This document shows positions 37,201 through 47,479 of a stretch of DNA of 64,000 bases, piece after piece. Each line of letters begins with the position of its first letter. Position 1 is the stretch's first letter. A program made the translations under genes and the position numbers. The stretch comes from Acanthococcus lagerstroemiae. Its lineage: Eukaryota; Arthropoda; Insecta; Hemiptera; Eriococcidae. The notes below the pieces were generated by a model that did no database searches, was not told where the DNA came from, and saw only the letters and a program-made list of their open reading frames with translations. The DNA is taken from positions 33,315,574 through 33,379,573 of the forward strand of contig CM063114.1 of NCBI GenBank assembly GCA_031841125.1. The letters run 5' to 3'.

Positions 37201-38441
37201 TTGTACTTTTCTTAAAACGCAGATAGATAATAACTTTTTTGACCTAAGATATGAAAACTTTTCAGATATTCGTTCACAGTTCCCTCTTGTCACTTAGTTT
37301 CCTTTGATATTAAATAGGTTTCTTGTACCACATTCAATTCCTCGTTGAATGGACTACGGCATCATCGCATCAACTTTATGAAAGTTCAAAAACTGAATGA
37401 CCCCATCAAATTTATTACTACCCATTAGCTACCAGTAAATCTGAAATACCACCACCCCTCGATATACTCGTACATTTGTGACGTCTACGGCATAAACATC
37501 CGACACAAACAAAACATGCAAATAGCTTCCAGAACTGCTTAACAAAATAGCAATACGTATACTCATGGGGTACCCGCATGAATCTACATTCCAAGCATTT
37601 CGCTTCGATTTTCTATAACTCTTCTTCGCATGTTATTTTCATTCACAATCTTCAGTGGTTCAATACGAACGTTGGTCGAGTCATACAGATCATCTACTCT
37701 GGAACCTGAGCCCTCAAAATCGGCGTTCAGTGTTCACTGTCACTATCTATTACCTCAATGCGATCAAACGTAATCGAGAAAACAAAACGACACACGGCGA
37801 ATCGCTACTCGATTCATTGTATTTCTGCGTAACTCGTAAACGCCTCTCGGTCGGAATAATAAATCAGTTAATTACGCCAACAGATCTCACGTCATATTGG
37901 CGATAAGAGATACAAGAACTTGTGTATATATGTATGCGAGATTACTAAACTGCACTACCCAATTTCCTGCGGACTGAATCTAACTGATGGAACGGGTTTT
38001 GATTCGCAATAGTTCGCTTTACGTGCTTGCGAGATCGTGACAAGGCAGAAGCGTTTTTACTATCACCAAGGAATTTTCAGATAAGAAAGGAGCCGATATC
38101 CGAAAATTAAAATTCACGCTGAATGTGATACCTCAATTTACGTCCGGACAAAGCACACCTCACCGTCGAGTGTTTCCGATGTACGCAATACAAACGTGGA
38201 ACTGGTATGTATTATACGGGTCAATATCCGAGACAAAATTTGCAAATGTACGAATCTATCTCAAGTGTGACCCAACATCCACTACTTAACACTTGCTGTT
38301 TCGTTCGCATATGTTTCCATCTCAATGGTACAGGGTTTGGCGAAGAAAGATTTTCATCGAATATACCGAAGGTGAGCATGGTTGGGGTGATTAATGTCCA
38401 ATAAAATTACGTAATATTAAAAAATGTAAAAGAATACTTAC
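34204..38441. other. Unassigned 5' part of FATP intron 2
   Basis: No gene or bounded element recognised. A CA/CT microsatellite lies at 35376-35412 and a poly-G run at 34322-34331. Being the donor-proximal part of a giant first-half intron it is a reasonable place for regulatory sites, but I cannot point to one. Confidence 0.4.
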
Positions 38442-38713
38442 AACGCATCTCTCCATACAGTCTTATACACGATGTACAGGAATTTGTATCCGCCACCAGC
38501 GAACAGATAAGCGACGAGGGCAACAAGAACTAATTGCACGAGAAACACAAGTCCCATCATGTACCATATACAGCCGCAAAATAAAATCGCGAGACTTAGC
38601 ACGAAGATTACTTTAAAAGCAACATTCAAATTTCGTTTCAAACACAACAAACTACGTCGACTTAGTTTCGAATCCAACGTGTAGCTAGTTTGTCCACTTT
38701 CTAAATCTCTCGG
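38442..38713 (-). CDS. Fatty-acid transport protein (SLC27A/FATP family), exon 2, membrane region
   Basis: This 272-bp exon has the acceptor TTTGTGTTTGTTTCAG (last base 38714) and donor GCGTT|GTAAGTA at 38441. It encodes 90 codons plus two bases of a leucine codon completed by exon 3. A hydrophilic start (PRDLESGQTSYTLDSKLSRR) leads into two hydrophobic segments, around FKVIFVLSLAILFCGCIW and LVFLVQLVLVALVAYLF. Then comes the FATP hallmark GGGYKFLYIVYKTVWRDAL, equivalent to GGWRF.....T..RD in animal FATPs. The product anchors the acyl-CoA synthetase in the membrane and couples fatty-acid uptake to activation. The frame upstream of the acceptor meets a TAA without any ATG, so the start must be in an upstream exon (44926-44961) or at the internal ATGATG at 38560-38555. 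Confidence 0.9.
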
Positions 38714-39120
38714 CTGAAACAAACACAAATAACGTGATAATTTACTTTACTGAAGATGCAACCGCATTTCTATCAGCGACTTCTGAACATTGCATAAAAA
38801 GTAAATAAGTACACAAGTAGAACTATTACTTTAATTCACTAGCACGCAATCTCCCACTAACAGCGGGCATCGAAACTCGAAACCACCGATCGGCGACTGG
38901 TCGTGAAAGCGAATGTGGCGGTGGGTGAACGAGAATCAAGACCAGCCCAATCGAGTTTGCCAGTTACCGAGTACTGATCATATGACTGCCGCCAATGTGC
39001 TGATAAAGCCGACAGCGGTATGCAGCACAGAAGTTTTTCAACACATAGAACCGACACAACCAAAACTCGCAAGGGACTCGAATAGACTGTACCGCTGAAC
39101 ACGTGATCTACGCTCACGCA
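38713..39120 (-). promoter_or_regulatory. Possible alternative promoter and 5' leader just upstream of FATP exon 2
   Basis: The stretch is less AT-rich than its surroundings. It contains an arthropod-like initiator TCAGT on the minus strand near 38980, in GATCAGTACTCGG. A transcript from there would run into exon 2 and could start translation at the internal ATGATG (38560-38555), giving a short N-terminus resembling that of vertebrate FATP4. Short upstream frames precede it. Inference only; no TATA box or clear downstream element was seen. Confidence 0.3.
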
Positions 39121-39152
39121 CTCACATCATTGAATTTCCAGTTTTCACTTTT

Positions 39153-39632
39153 CAGAGGTGCTTAGCCAATCAGATTGGCTAAAACTAACAGCTGAAACTA
39201 ATTTTTTTTATTAATTGGCTTCGGCTAACGGCTAATGGCTACAGGACGCTGATTGGCTAGCTAACGGCTAGCTAGCAGCTAAAGACTAATCCACATTTTT
39301 GGTAAAAATAAAATAGGTGAAGTGGTAACTTGGTTGCAGTTCCTTTTTCTTTCCCCCAATTCTGAGTCTGAGTTTGACTAAGCTTGCAGTTTCAATCCAA
39401 AAAACGAAAATCCACCGAAAAGGAATAGGAAAAAAATTCAGTTTGAATGTAGTCAAAAGGGAAAAGGCAAGAATTAGCAAAATGAAATCAGCCGTTAGCT
39501 TCCGAATTTTCATTGGCTTACAGCTAGCTAATGGCTAAAAATTTTTCAATCGGCTAGCTAACGGCTGGCTAAAAAATCTCCCAAAAACTGCAAGCTAACA
39601 GCTAATGGCTAATGGCTAGCTAAGCACCTCTA
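39153..39632. mobile_element. hAT-like element with iterated GGCTAGCTAA words
   Basis: The ends CAGAGGTGCTTAGCC and (read inward from the right) TAGAGGTGCTTAGC are inverted. Flanks TCACTTTT and CCAGTTTT agree at six of eight positions, a worn 8-bp duplication. Both termini are filled with GGCTAACGGCTAATGG and GGCTAGCTAACGG variants. The interior is non-coding. It lies only 250-700 bp upstream of FATP exon 2. Confidence 0.75.
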
Positions 39633-39670
39633 CCAGTTTTCCACTTTCACATTTTCATTTTCATTTTCCA

Positions 39671-40406
39671 CAGAGTAGGAAAGCTAGCTGAAAGCTTTAA
39701 ACCGAAAGCTGGAGGATCTTCATGAACAAGCCAAAAGTGAAAAGTTGAAAAATATTTTTTGATGGAAAGCAAAATGTTAAAAGTTTTATTTATTCAGTTT
39801 TTCTTTTTGTTTTTTCGTTCTTTCCCTTTCCAATTCCCTCTTTTCTCAGTACTCAGTCGAAGTCCTGAAACGACATACACTTCTTTTTTTCTCAACAGAC
39901 TAATAAACAATGCCTCATGATTGTTTTTTTTTCCTTTTCTTTCTTTCTTGAAATAAAATCAAAAGTTAAAAGTTTCAAGTCAAAAGTTGTAACATTTTGA
40001 CACTATTCAGCGAAAGGGAACCAACCAACATTTGTAAACAAAATGAGTTATTACGTTATGACTATCGTCGGAAAGCGCGTAAAAAGTAGAATTTTTCAAA
40101 ATTGGGCCCCCGATTCAAAAATGTGTACTCACGTTGAAAAAAGCTTATCAGTAAACACTATGTCATATAGTTTCTACATTGCTCTTGATCTTCGAATCAG
40201 CACTTGTTTTCAAAAAGCGGATTTTGCTAGTTGGTTCTCTTTCGCTGAATGACGTCCATTTTGATATTGGAAAGCCAAAAGTCAAAAGCGGAAGAAAAAA
40301 AATCTAGTAAAAAGCTGAAAGCCAAAAGTTTTTGATGTTAAAATTGAAAATTAAAGTCAAAAGTGAAAGCACTATGAAAGCTTCATCTTACGGCTTTCCA
40401 CCTCTG
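39671..40406. mobile_element. Second hAT-like element with iterated AAAAGT words
   Basis: The ends CAGAGTAGGAAAGC and (inward from the right) CAGAGGTGGAAAGC are inverted. Subterminal regions repeat AAAAGTGAAAAG, AAAGTCAAAAG and GAAAGC words. No convincing target duplication. It starts 39 bp from the previous element and has the same CAGAGGTG type of end but a different internal word. Confidence 0.6.
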
Positions 40407-41012
40407 CATTTCTATTTTCCATGTAGAACCCTACAACGGTAGAACAAAATTTGAAGTTTGAATATCAGGTAGTAGGTAGCGCTGCAGTTTTAACATTTAA
40501 AATACACCCAGGCCGGGCGATTGATGATTTCACTGCTCTGAGTTTTTGAGGAACCTATGCTCTCGCTCTAAAATTTTATCATCCCACCTAACCACAAGCA
40601 AGATCAGTCTGTTCCAGGAATATTGGAACCGAACATGTTAAGTTTTCATTCCGTTCCGTGGGTTCCGTTCCAAACAGTTCACCATCAATTTGCGATTTGA
40701 TACGTTTTCTTTATTTCATATGCCATTAGAAAATCACAAGATTTCCATGAAAAGTGATATATTTTTGTAATAACAAATATGAAACTGTTCCTGGTGTGTT
40801 TGGTTCGCGTCCTCATTCAGTGAAAATGATCGGTCTGGTTTCGTTCCTTGTTCTTCTCATTCTTCCCAAAATATTTTCAGTCAAGAAACTAAAATCCTCC
40901 GTCTACCCCCCCCCCCCCCCACCAAAAGGAAATATTTTGGAAAACGCAAAACATTATCTGGAAATTGGGAATTACTGTTTCCGGGAAACGGGAATTCCGA
41001 CTGTTGAATATC

Positions 41013-41069
41013 AAATGACAGAGTGTGCCAAGCGACAAGATAACAGTCACTAAGCATACTCTGTCATTT
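41013..41069. repeat. Short perfect hairpin with 16-bp stem
   Basis: AAATGACAGAGTGTGC and its inverse at 41054-41069 pair at all 16 positions, one as G-U in RNA, around a 25-base loop. A second outer pairing (CCGGGAAAC at 40981 with GTTTCCCGG near 41079-41087) lies outside. The surrounding 40955-41250 repeats GGGAAAC.GGAATTCC words, so this may be a small inverted-repeat transposon rather than an RNA gene. Confidence 0.6.
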
Positions 41070-41239
41070 AATTTCTAGGTTTCCCGGTATGGATTTTAGT
41101 TATTAAGGAATTTGAGAAATAGGAATTCCTAATATATTTTTCCGGGAAACTGGAATGGGGAATTCTTGCCACAAAATTTTACTGGGAAAACTGGAATTCC
41201 CACCAAAAATGGTCAAAATATCGGGAAAGAGGGAAACGT

Positions 41240-42839
41240 GATTTTTGTGGGAGACATTCCTGCTTTTGACCTCCTTGATCTGTCCTAGATGCAGAGTTAA
41301 TGTTTTGAACACTTCGGTTTAAAACATGTATTTTATATCTTATGTTCTGGGCAATTTTTTTTAAATATAACTTTATGGAGATGGGAGTGGTCATGAATTA
41401 CCTACATGAATGGAGATTTGAGGTTTCAAAAAGCAATAATATTTTGCCAAAAATTTAGGGAACAAAATTTAAAAAAAATTAAGGAACTTTTTTGCTTACC
41501 GAAAAGCTTTGATGTCCTAAAAAGGCTGTTTGAAACGTTTGAACGGTGTTTTTTGTTGAATAAAAACATGTTTAGAACAAAATACATTTGAAAAAAAAAA
41601 CAACCACATGTTTTTTAATTTCAAATATAAAAGTGTTTATACAGTCATCAACTTTGTCTCTATGGAAAGTCAATGCTCATGTGTTTAGGGCTTTTACTAT
41701 TGGGCTGATACAGAATTGACGGTAATGAAAAAAATTGCTATTAGTGAAATTTTATAATTGAACTTGGTACATTTATCATATTTTTAAATTTTTGGGTTAT
41801 GAGTTTCGTAATTTATAATAAAAATACCCCCTACTGCTTGAAAGATCTTCACTTATTCCGCTTTCAACAGTTCGCTGATGACATTTTTGCCATCAATGAA
41901 ATAAAATTTCAGGTAAAATATTCACGATGCGTCCAGTACAGGAAAATAGACCTACCACCTACACTAAGAGACATTTACACACTTTTTTCAGAACTCCGGA
42001 CTAGAACAAGTAATTTTTGTAATTTCGGATCCTTGTTACGAAAGTGACATATCATGTATAATTTAATAATTTCGAAATCTTGTTGCTAAAGTGACACCCA
42101 TATTTCTAACCAAGAGCTGACTCATCGACATGCAACTAACGTAAATTTCGTGTTCGGAAAAACTGTTGAACTGATTTATCGCGTCAAATAGCGACACATT
42201 CAAGTTGCTTTATTTTATATGGGTGCTGGTCAAATATTTCGATTTTGGAACAACGGAGTTATCAACTTCTATGACTTCTGAAATCTGCAATCTATGTACA
42301 CAACTTCATAATTTTAAAGCAAATCTTGATTCTTTATTTGAATAAAATACTTCGTTGAACATTGCCATTTGTCAATTTCCACAGATCTTCCCAAAACTAT
42401 CTATGCAGGTTGCAGATTTTAGATATAATAAAATTCTGACTCCACAAAAACTACAACGATTTTTTTCATTTATTCATACTCAGGCAGCTGAAAAAATTTT
42501 ACGCTGCGTAAATTTAGTTCGCTTCATTATTTCGTAAAAATGAATATTACTCGAATAAAATAGAAAAATGTGACCAGCTTCAATGTAGCTCAACGTAAAA
42601 GTAGAGTAACTTGACAGTGTCGCTACGAAAGTGCGAGGCCTATCACAAGTACAAGTATAAGGGGCACTTAATTTGGGTTTTTAATTCTATTTGAGCTGGA
42701 AAATTTCAGTGCTACCGATTTTAAAAATCGCATTAGATCTTTTATCCAATTCCCATTTCGGCCTTGAAATTAAACTTTTACCCTAATTTCAGTTTTGAAA
42801 AAGGCGAAATGAACACAAAAACTTGTAAAAACTGTTGGT
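41240..42839. other. Unassigned stretch
   Basis: AT-rich with no gene or bounded repeat that I can support. Confidence 0.4.
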
Positions 42840-43430
42840 AATGGAAAACAGAGTCCTTTTCTTAAATTAAAAAAAAAAAAGAAAAAAAAGTTAAGTATTC
42901 TCGTTCGAGAAAAAAAAACAAAACGGAGTTCTTTTCATCGAAAAATGAACAAGGGCGTAGGATATTTTTTCTCTTCCCTGAAAACAGGGAAAGGGTTTTC
43001 GGGTTTTCCTCTTTTAAAGATAGGAGCCAGGTTCTTTTCATTCCGGAGAAGAAAATTACGATTTTTTTTTATTCCTCATGAAAAAAGATTGATTTTGTCC
43101 CCTAAAGAAAAGAAACGCAGTTCTCCGATTCAGGAAAGGGAAAAGAAATCACTTTTCAGCCTTAAAAACAAGAGTTTTTTGTTCCTTTAGAAGAAAAAAA
43201 GATCTGGTTCAAAAAAGAGCGAGGATCATTTTTTCACTTTTCTTTAGAGAAAGTACACTTCTTCTTCCTTTAGAAATTGAACGGAGATCTTCCTATTCAA
43301 GAAAAAAAACATGTTTTTCCTTCTTTTTCAATCAAAAAAAAAAAAGTTTTTTCTCATCGATGAATGGAACAAAGTTGTTCTAATCCAGAAGACTTTTCTT
43401 TTTTTTCTCTTTTTTTTTTTTTTTAGTTTG
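42840..43430. repeat. Degenerate purine/pyrimidine minisatellite
   Basis: Repeated variants of GTTCTTTTCAT.....GAAAA and GGGAAAAG words with long A and T runs. Units of roughly 50 bp can be seen but are too diverged to count reliably. Confidence 0.55.
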
Positions 43431-43479
43431 TTATTATTGAGCCACGGAGCTACACTCTCGGACTATGGCCTCGGGAAAG

Positions 43480-43790
43480 GTTGTTGTCTATATGTTGCAG
43501 AGGTATCCAGCAGCAGAAAGGCAGGTGAGGGCGTTATTCATGTACTCGTGAGAGTTGGAGAGGGCCAAAATTCGACTATAAGGGATACGGTGAGAGTTAC
43601 GAAGGCGGGTGAGGGAGGGACATGAGAAGAGATGGTCCACGGTGAGAGGGTCTTCATCTTCACAGTGTGGGCAGTCGAGGGGATACACAGGTTAATGCGA
43701 AGATGCGTATGTGTGCGGCAAGTCTATCCGATCTTTACATGGGTGATGGTAACTTCCTCGCAGCGTGAGGAACGTTAGGACGTGTTTCAC
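43480..43790 (-). pseudogene. C-terminal end of a jockey/R1-type LINE ORF2
   Basis: On the minus strand the upstream frame reads EEVTITHVKIG.TCRTHTHLRI, the familiar R-x-GHTRLTH-like stretch with one stop. The next frame reads CPHCEDEDPLTVDHLFSCP, the closing Cys-His motif. A short relic, probably from a different copy than the one at 21.4 kb. Confidence 0.7.
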
Positions 43791-43799
43791 TTGCCAGTT

Positions 43800-44925
43800 G
43801 AGCTCGAATTTGACATTGGAATTCCGCTAATAATCCTCAATTTCTTTACCTAAATGTGTTTTGAAACCTCCAAAAGATCTTTACAAATGCTATTCAGCTA
43901 TTCGGATATTTCAAAAAAAAAAAAAAAGTGTCGGTTCTTCAAAAATTAATTTTCCAACTGGATTTCTTTTTCATTTTAGGAAATTTCAAATCGCGTGATG
44001 AAGAAAATGTTAAAAATCTGTGTTAAAGGAAAAATATTCGGAATTTTCTATATTTAGTAGTTAAAGCAATACGAAGAACATGTAAAGTATCTGTTTTAAA
44101 GAGAAAAATATTTGTAATTTTCTATATTCAGTTTGAACAGACCATAAATCGTCTGCCAATTGAATTTAAAAATGATAAGCCAAGAAGATTTTCTGTCAGT
44201 TAACAAATTGCTTATTAAAACTATGGACTTTTAGGATGACAAATTTATTCATGTACAAATTCCATTTGCACTCCTCAGCATGATTTATTTATTTGTTTCA
44301 ACAATACTTGTATTCCAATCTTCCGACAACTAGGAACTAAGAATATTTTTAACAAACTTGAACAGACGTGGCGAAAAATAATATTAGTGAAAACAATAGA
44401 AATCACCAGTTTCGAGGTTATACCAGACGAAGAAATTACCAACTAGAGAAGACAACAGAAAATACACAAAAACGACAAATTTCAAATTACTTAAACCGAC
44501 ATATTCGGCTCGAGTATTCACTAACAATCAATGAGAAGTTGTCCATCATACGGTGTATGAAAAGTTGCCGCTTACATCAGGGCAGGAGGAAAAGACGAAC
44601 TCCGTGTACTTTGAAATTAGGAACTGATTTTTGTATGACTGCTGGTTAGTTGGTTATACTGGTAAATCAGAATGACGGAGGTCAATAGTTTTTGGTACAC
44701 TCGGTTAATTCTACGGTAATGTTTAGCTCATTGGTGGTTACGAGAATGATTCAAAATTTAGAAAAAGAGGGAAAATAGAACCGGTTCATACTTGATTCGC
44801 ACAACAGAAGTGAATTTTGTCTCCACGATTACACCGATAATTTTGATAATTTTTTAGAAGTAGTAATGTTCATTTAATTATTTAAAAAAAATACGCCGAA
44901 GCCTTGAACAAAATAAAAACGTTAC
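43800..44925. other. Unassigned stretch inside candidate FATP intron 1
   Basis: A plus-strand frame of 93 codons at 44368-44649 is basic (RRR, KRR) but shows no domain. No gene supported. Confidence 0.4.
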
Positions 44926-44961
44926 CTTTTTACCGAGTTTATCGGAATCCGCCTGCGTCAT
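44926..44961 (-). CDS. Candidate first coding exon of the FATP gene
   Basis: On the minus strand GTGACCATGACG starts a frame of 12 codons, MTQADSDKLGKK, that ends exactly at a donor (AAAAAG|GTAACG) in phase 0. Exon 2 begins in phase 0 with PRDLES, so the join is in frame. The preceding frame contains a TAG 33 bases upstream of the ATG and no earlier ATG, as expected for a true start. The hydrophilic 12 residues extend the polar N-terminus before the first membrane segment. The exon is too short for a similarity argument, so the call rests on start context, splice site, phase and strand. Confidence 0.5.
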
Positions 44962-46295
44962 GGTCACCGTGCTACTTCTGCTTGTTCCTCTCTAATATCC
45001 CATTGAAATTTAAGTAAAGCGCCGTTATCCTTGATCGGAAAATTTCGTAACGCGATTTCACGATCGAAACATCCCGCCGGGGTTGATCTTCTAATACTGA
45101 GACTGGACCAAGCTGCATGCACTATCCTGAAACGATCCGAAAAATTCAAAATAAATTCGTATTTCGAAAACAGCGTAAATTCATTGGTAACTGCAATCTC
45201 GTATAATTATGGGTAAAACTCCAATAAAAATACAAAATATGAAATCTCAAGGACAGCCACTGACTCGAGCAAACCACTCTGTCTAGCTCTAGGACTCGCT
45301 GACACATTACGAACCCACGCACATGGTATTTCTTAGTTCGACTTGATCCCTATACTTTTGCAGGATTGTCTAAGAAGATTTACATGAAAAAAAATTTTCG
45401 ACGAAGATGATCGCATCGAGAAAAAAAAATTGCTGGAATTTACGTGTTTTCTGGTCGATACAAAAAAGTGACTACCAATCTCGAGAGCGATTCGTACAAA
45501 ACGCAAATAAGTTTACTGACGTCAATAGTTTGTAGTTGTGAAGCAACTCGTGGTCAACGAGTTACCATAGTTGAAATCGATACAATTTTTCGAGAGTAGG
45601 TACCTATTTCAGATTCAAAAACACCTTAAAGCGATCTGAACGAGGCGATGATATAGTATACCTCTTCTACGATAGATAATATGGATGGAAATCAACGCTG
45701 CTGTGATGATGGTTCATTTTTCAACTCGCATGAAGCCGCCAAATTCGTGAACATTATTTCCGAGAAGTCTGTTTTGACGATGGAGACGAGGAACTGTCAG
45801 CAATTCATTTTGAAAAACGATCGAAGGTGTTAATTTAACGTCTAAGGACTACGTGTATTCGCGATACGAAAATAAAATCATTTTACGATTTCTTTATTGT
45901 TTACTTTTTAACCTTGCATTCATATACACACTCAATCGGTTCGGATGATGTATCCTTGAAACAAAATTAGTCGGCACGGCATTCTGAGAGCAAACGATCG
46001 CGTCATTGTGCCTAATTATTCGTACTATAGTAAAATATTTGTTGATGATACAGCCGCACAACCGTGTGTAGAAAACTTCACCTAACGTCAATTTTATGGG
46101 TCAGTAAAAAATAGCCAGAATACCCACGGAGAAGCTTTTGGGGGCTGAACATTAATTAGTTCTATCAACAAATTTTTAGGCGCGGGCTTGAAGAATAGCG
46201 CGCGCTTAAGGAACAATCTGACAGTACATATGATTAGAATGGACCGGAAGTGTCCGGATCTTTCTCAACCGAACAAAAATAGCATTTTCATTTAA
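44962..46295. other. Upstream region of the candidate FATP start; otherwise unassigned
   Basis: The first part should be 5' leader and promoter if exon 1 is right. A TCAGT initiator-like word lies on the minus strand near 45098. A 50-codon plus-strand frame runs from ATG at 45681 to TAA at 45833, without recognised similarity. Nothing else stands out. Confidence 0.35.
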
Positions 46296-46504
46296 CAGGG
46301 TGCCTACCAGAATTCAGTTTTGGAATTCCGGGACTTTTCTGAGACTTTATAAGACACTTCCGGTGTAAAAAAATATCATGTTTTGCTCGATATACACAAC
46401 AGTGTTACCTGTATTCTTCTACTGTATAGTCCTATCACCCTTCAAATACACGCACGCACTTTGAATCTCAATAATTCAGCGAAGAACTTTAATTTCATTT
46501 GAAC

Positions 46505-46760
46505 ACACAGGCGATTCCTTCCTCGTACTCGCCGGACCTGGCCCCGTGCGACTTCTACCTATATCCCACCGCGAAAAAAACCCTGAAAGGACGTCGATTC
46601 GAGTCACAGAGTTAAGCTTTAGAAGTTTTTAGGAGCTGCAGAAGCGACTTTTAAGAGGATGTCGAAGGGGGGGGGGGTTCTAACACGTGTTCCAAAAGTG
46701 GCAGGAAAGGTGGGCCAAGTGTATTCGACTCGGAAGGGAGTATACTGAACGGGAAACCGA
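46505..46760 (+). pseudogene. mariner-type transposase C-terminal relic
   Basis: The frame at about 46514-46616 reads SYSPDLAPCDFYLYP then LKGRRFES. This is the strongly conserved segment around the last catalytic aspartate of mariner transposases (family form YSPDLAPCD). After a stop, WQERWAKCI appears near 46697-46726, matching the C-terminal W..RW..C motif. At least two stops interrupt it, along with an 11-base poly-G run at 46667-46677. No inverted ends were located. Confidence 0.85.
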
Positions 46761-47207
46761 ACCGGATTCTTAAATTTTTATAAAAGCCGTCCGAGTCTCT
46801 ATTGAACACCACTCTTGTTTTCTCAGTCTCGCTAATTGATTGGTAGACCAGTTCATTATCGAAATTTCAACTGCATTGTCACCTTGCTCTTACTCACGTG
46901 AGGGCACACATTATCGTTATCAGAGATGAGCACGTCTGCACAAAATTTGTTCACATTTTGTCAGAAGAGTTTACTAAAGTATACTTTTGAAAAATTTTTG
47001 TTTCAAATTCGTAGAAAATCACGTTGGTTGGCGACATCTCTAGCTGTTATCGATCTGGACTATGCACAAAGCAGCCTCCGCCATGTATCGGGGAAACTGT
47101 CCAAGCTTTGGGAAAAAATTGTGTCCAACATTTGTAAGAAATTCCGGGCCCTTGGGCAATAGTTAAGTCCAAGATTTTTCCAGGGTTCCGAGACCCAATT
47201 TTATGCT

Positions 47208-47459
47208 CCGCCCGATGCGCAAAATCCCACCATAGTTATCCGGGTAACTAAAGGGGAACAAGGGTAATCTGAGGGTAACCGAGGGCTACAAATGGGTAAC
47301 TTTTTCGCCGCGGGTAACTAGAGGGTAACTACTTGCATAGTATCCCGCCAGTTACTCGGGTAACTCAAGGGGAACAAGGGTAATCTGAGAGTAACCCGAG
47401 GGTAACAAATGGGTAACTTTTCCGCGGGTAACTGGGTAACTGATTGCGCAACGGGCGGG
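47208..47459 (+). mobile_element. GGGTAAC-word MITE, copy 1
   Basis: Inverted ends CCGCCCGATGCGC (left) and TTGCGCAACGGGCGG (right) bound a 252-bp sequence. It consists of two ~120-bp half units, each made of GGGTAACT, GGGGAACAAGGGTAATC and ACAAATGGGTAAC words. A second copy in opposite orientation is at 54501-54762. Confidence 0.75.
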
Positions 47460-47479
47460 ACTTTTCCGGAACTTCCGGG

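Larger units (their letters stand above)
6756..38441 (-). other. Giant intron 2 of the FATP gene (31,686 bp)
   Basis: The donor is GCGTT|GTAAGTATT at 38441 and the acceptor is TTTTTTCAG ending at 6756, both read on the minus strand. The phases match: two bases of a leucine codon before, one base after. The intron carries most of the transposons listed here. I found no other host exon inside it. Confidence 0.85.
38714..44925 (-). other. Candidate intron 1 of the FATP gene
   Basis: The acceptor at 38714 is strong. The donor AAAAAG|GTAACG at 44925 matches it in phase 0. The call depends on the candidate exon 1. The span holds the MITEs at 39153-40406, the 41.0-kb hairpin and a LINE relic. Confidence 0.5.

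Noticed and set aside
38857..39117. 86-codon minus-strand frame just upstream of FATP exon 2
   Set aside because: It is not in frame with exon 2 (a TAA intervenes) and reads like leader sequence. Kept only as a possible promoter and leader region.
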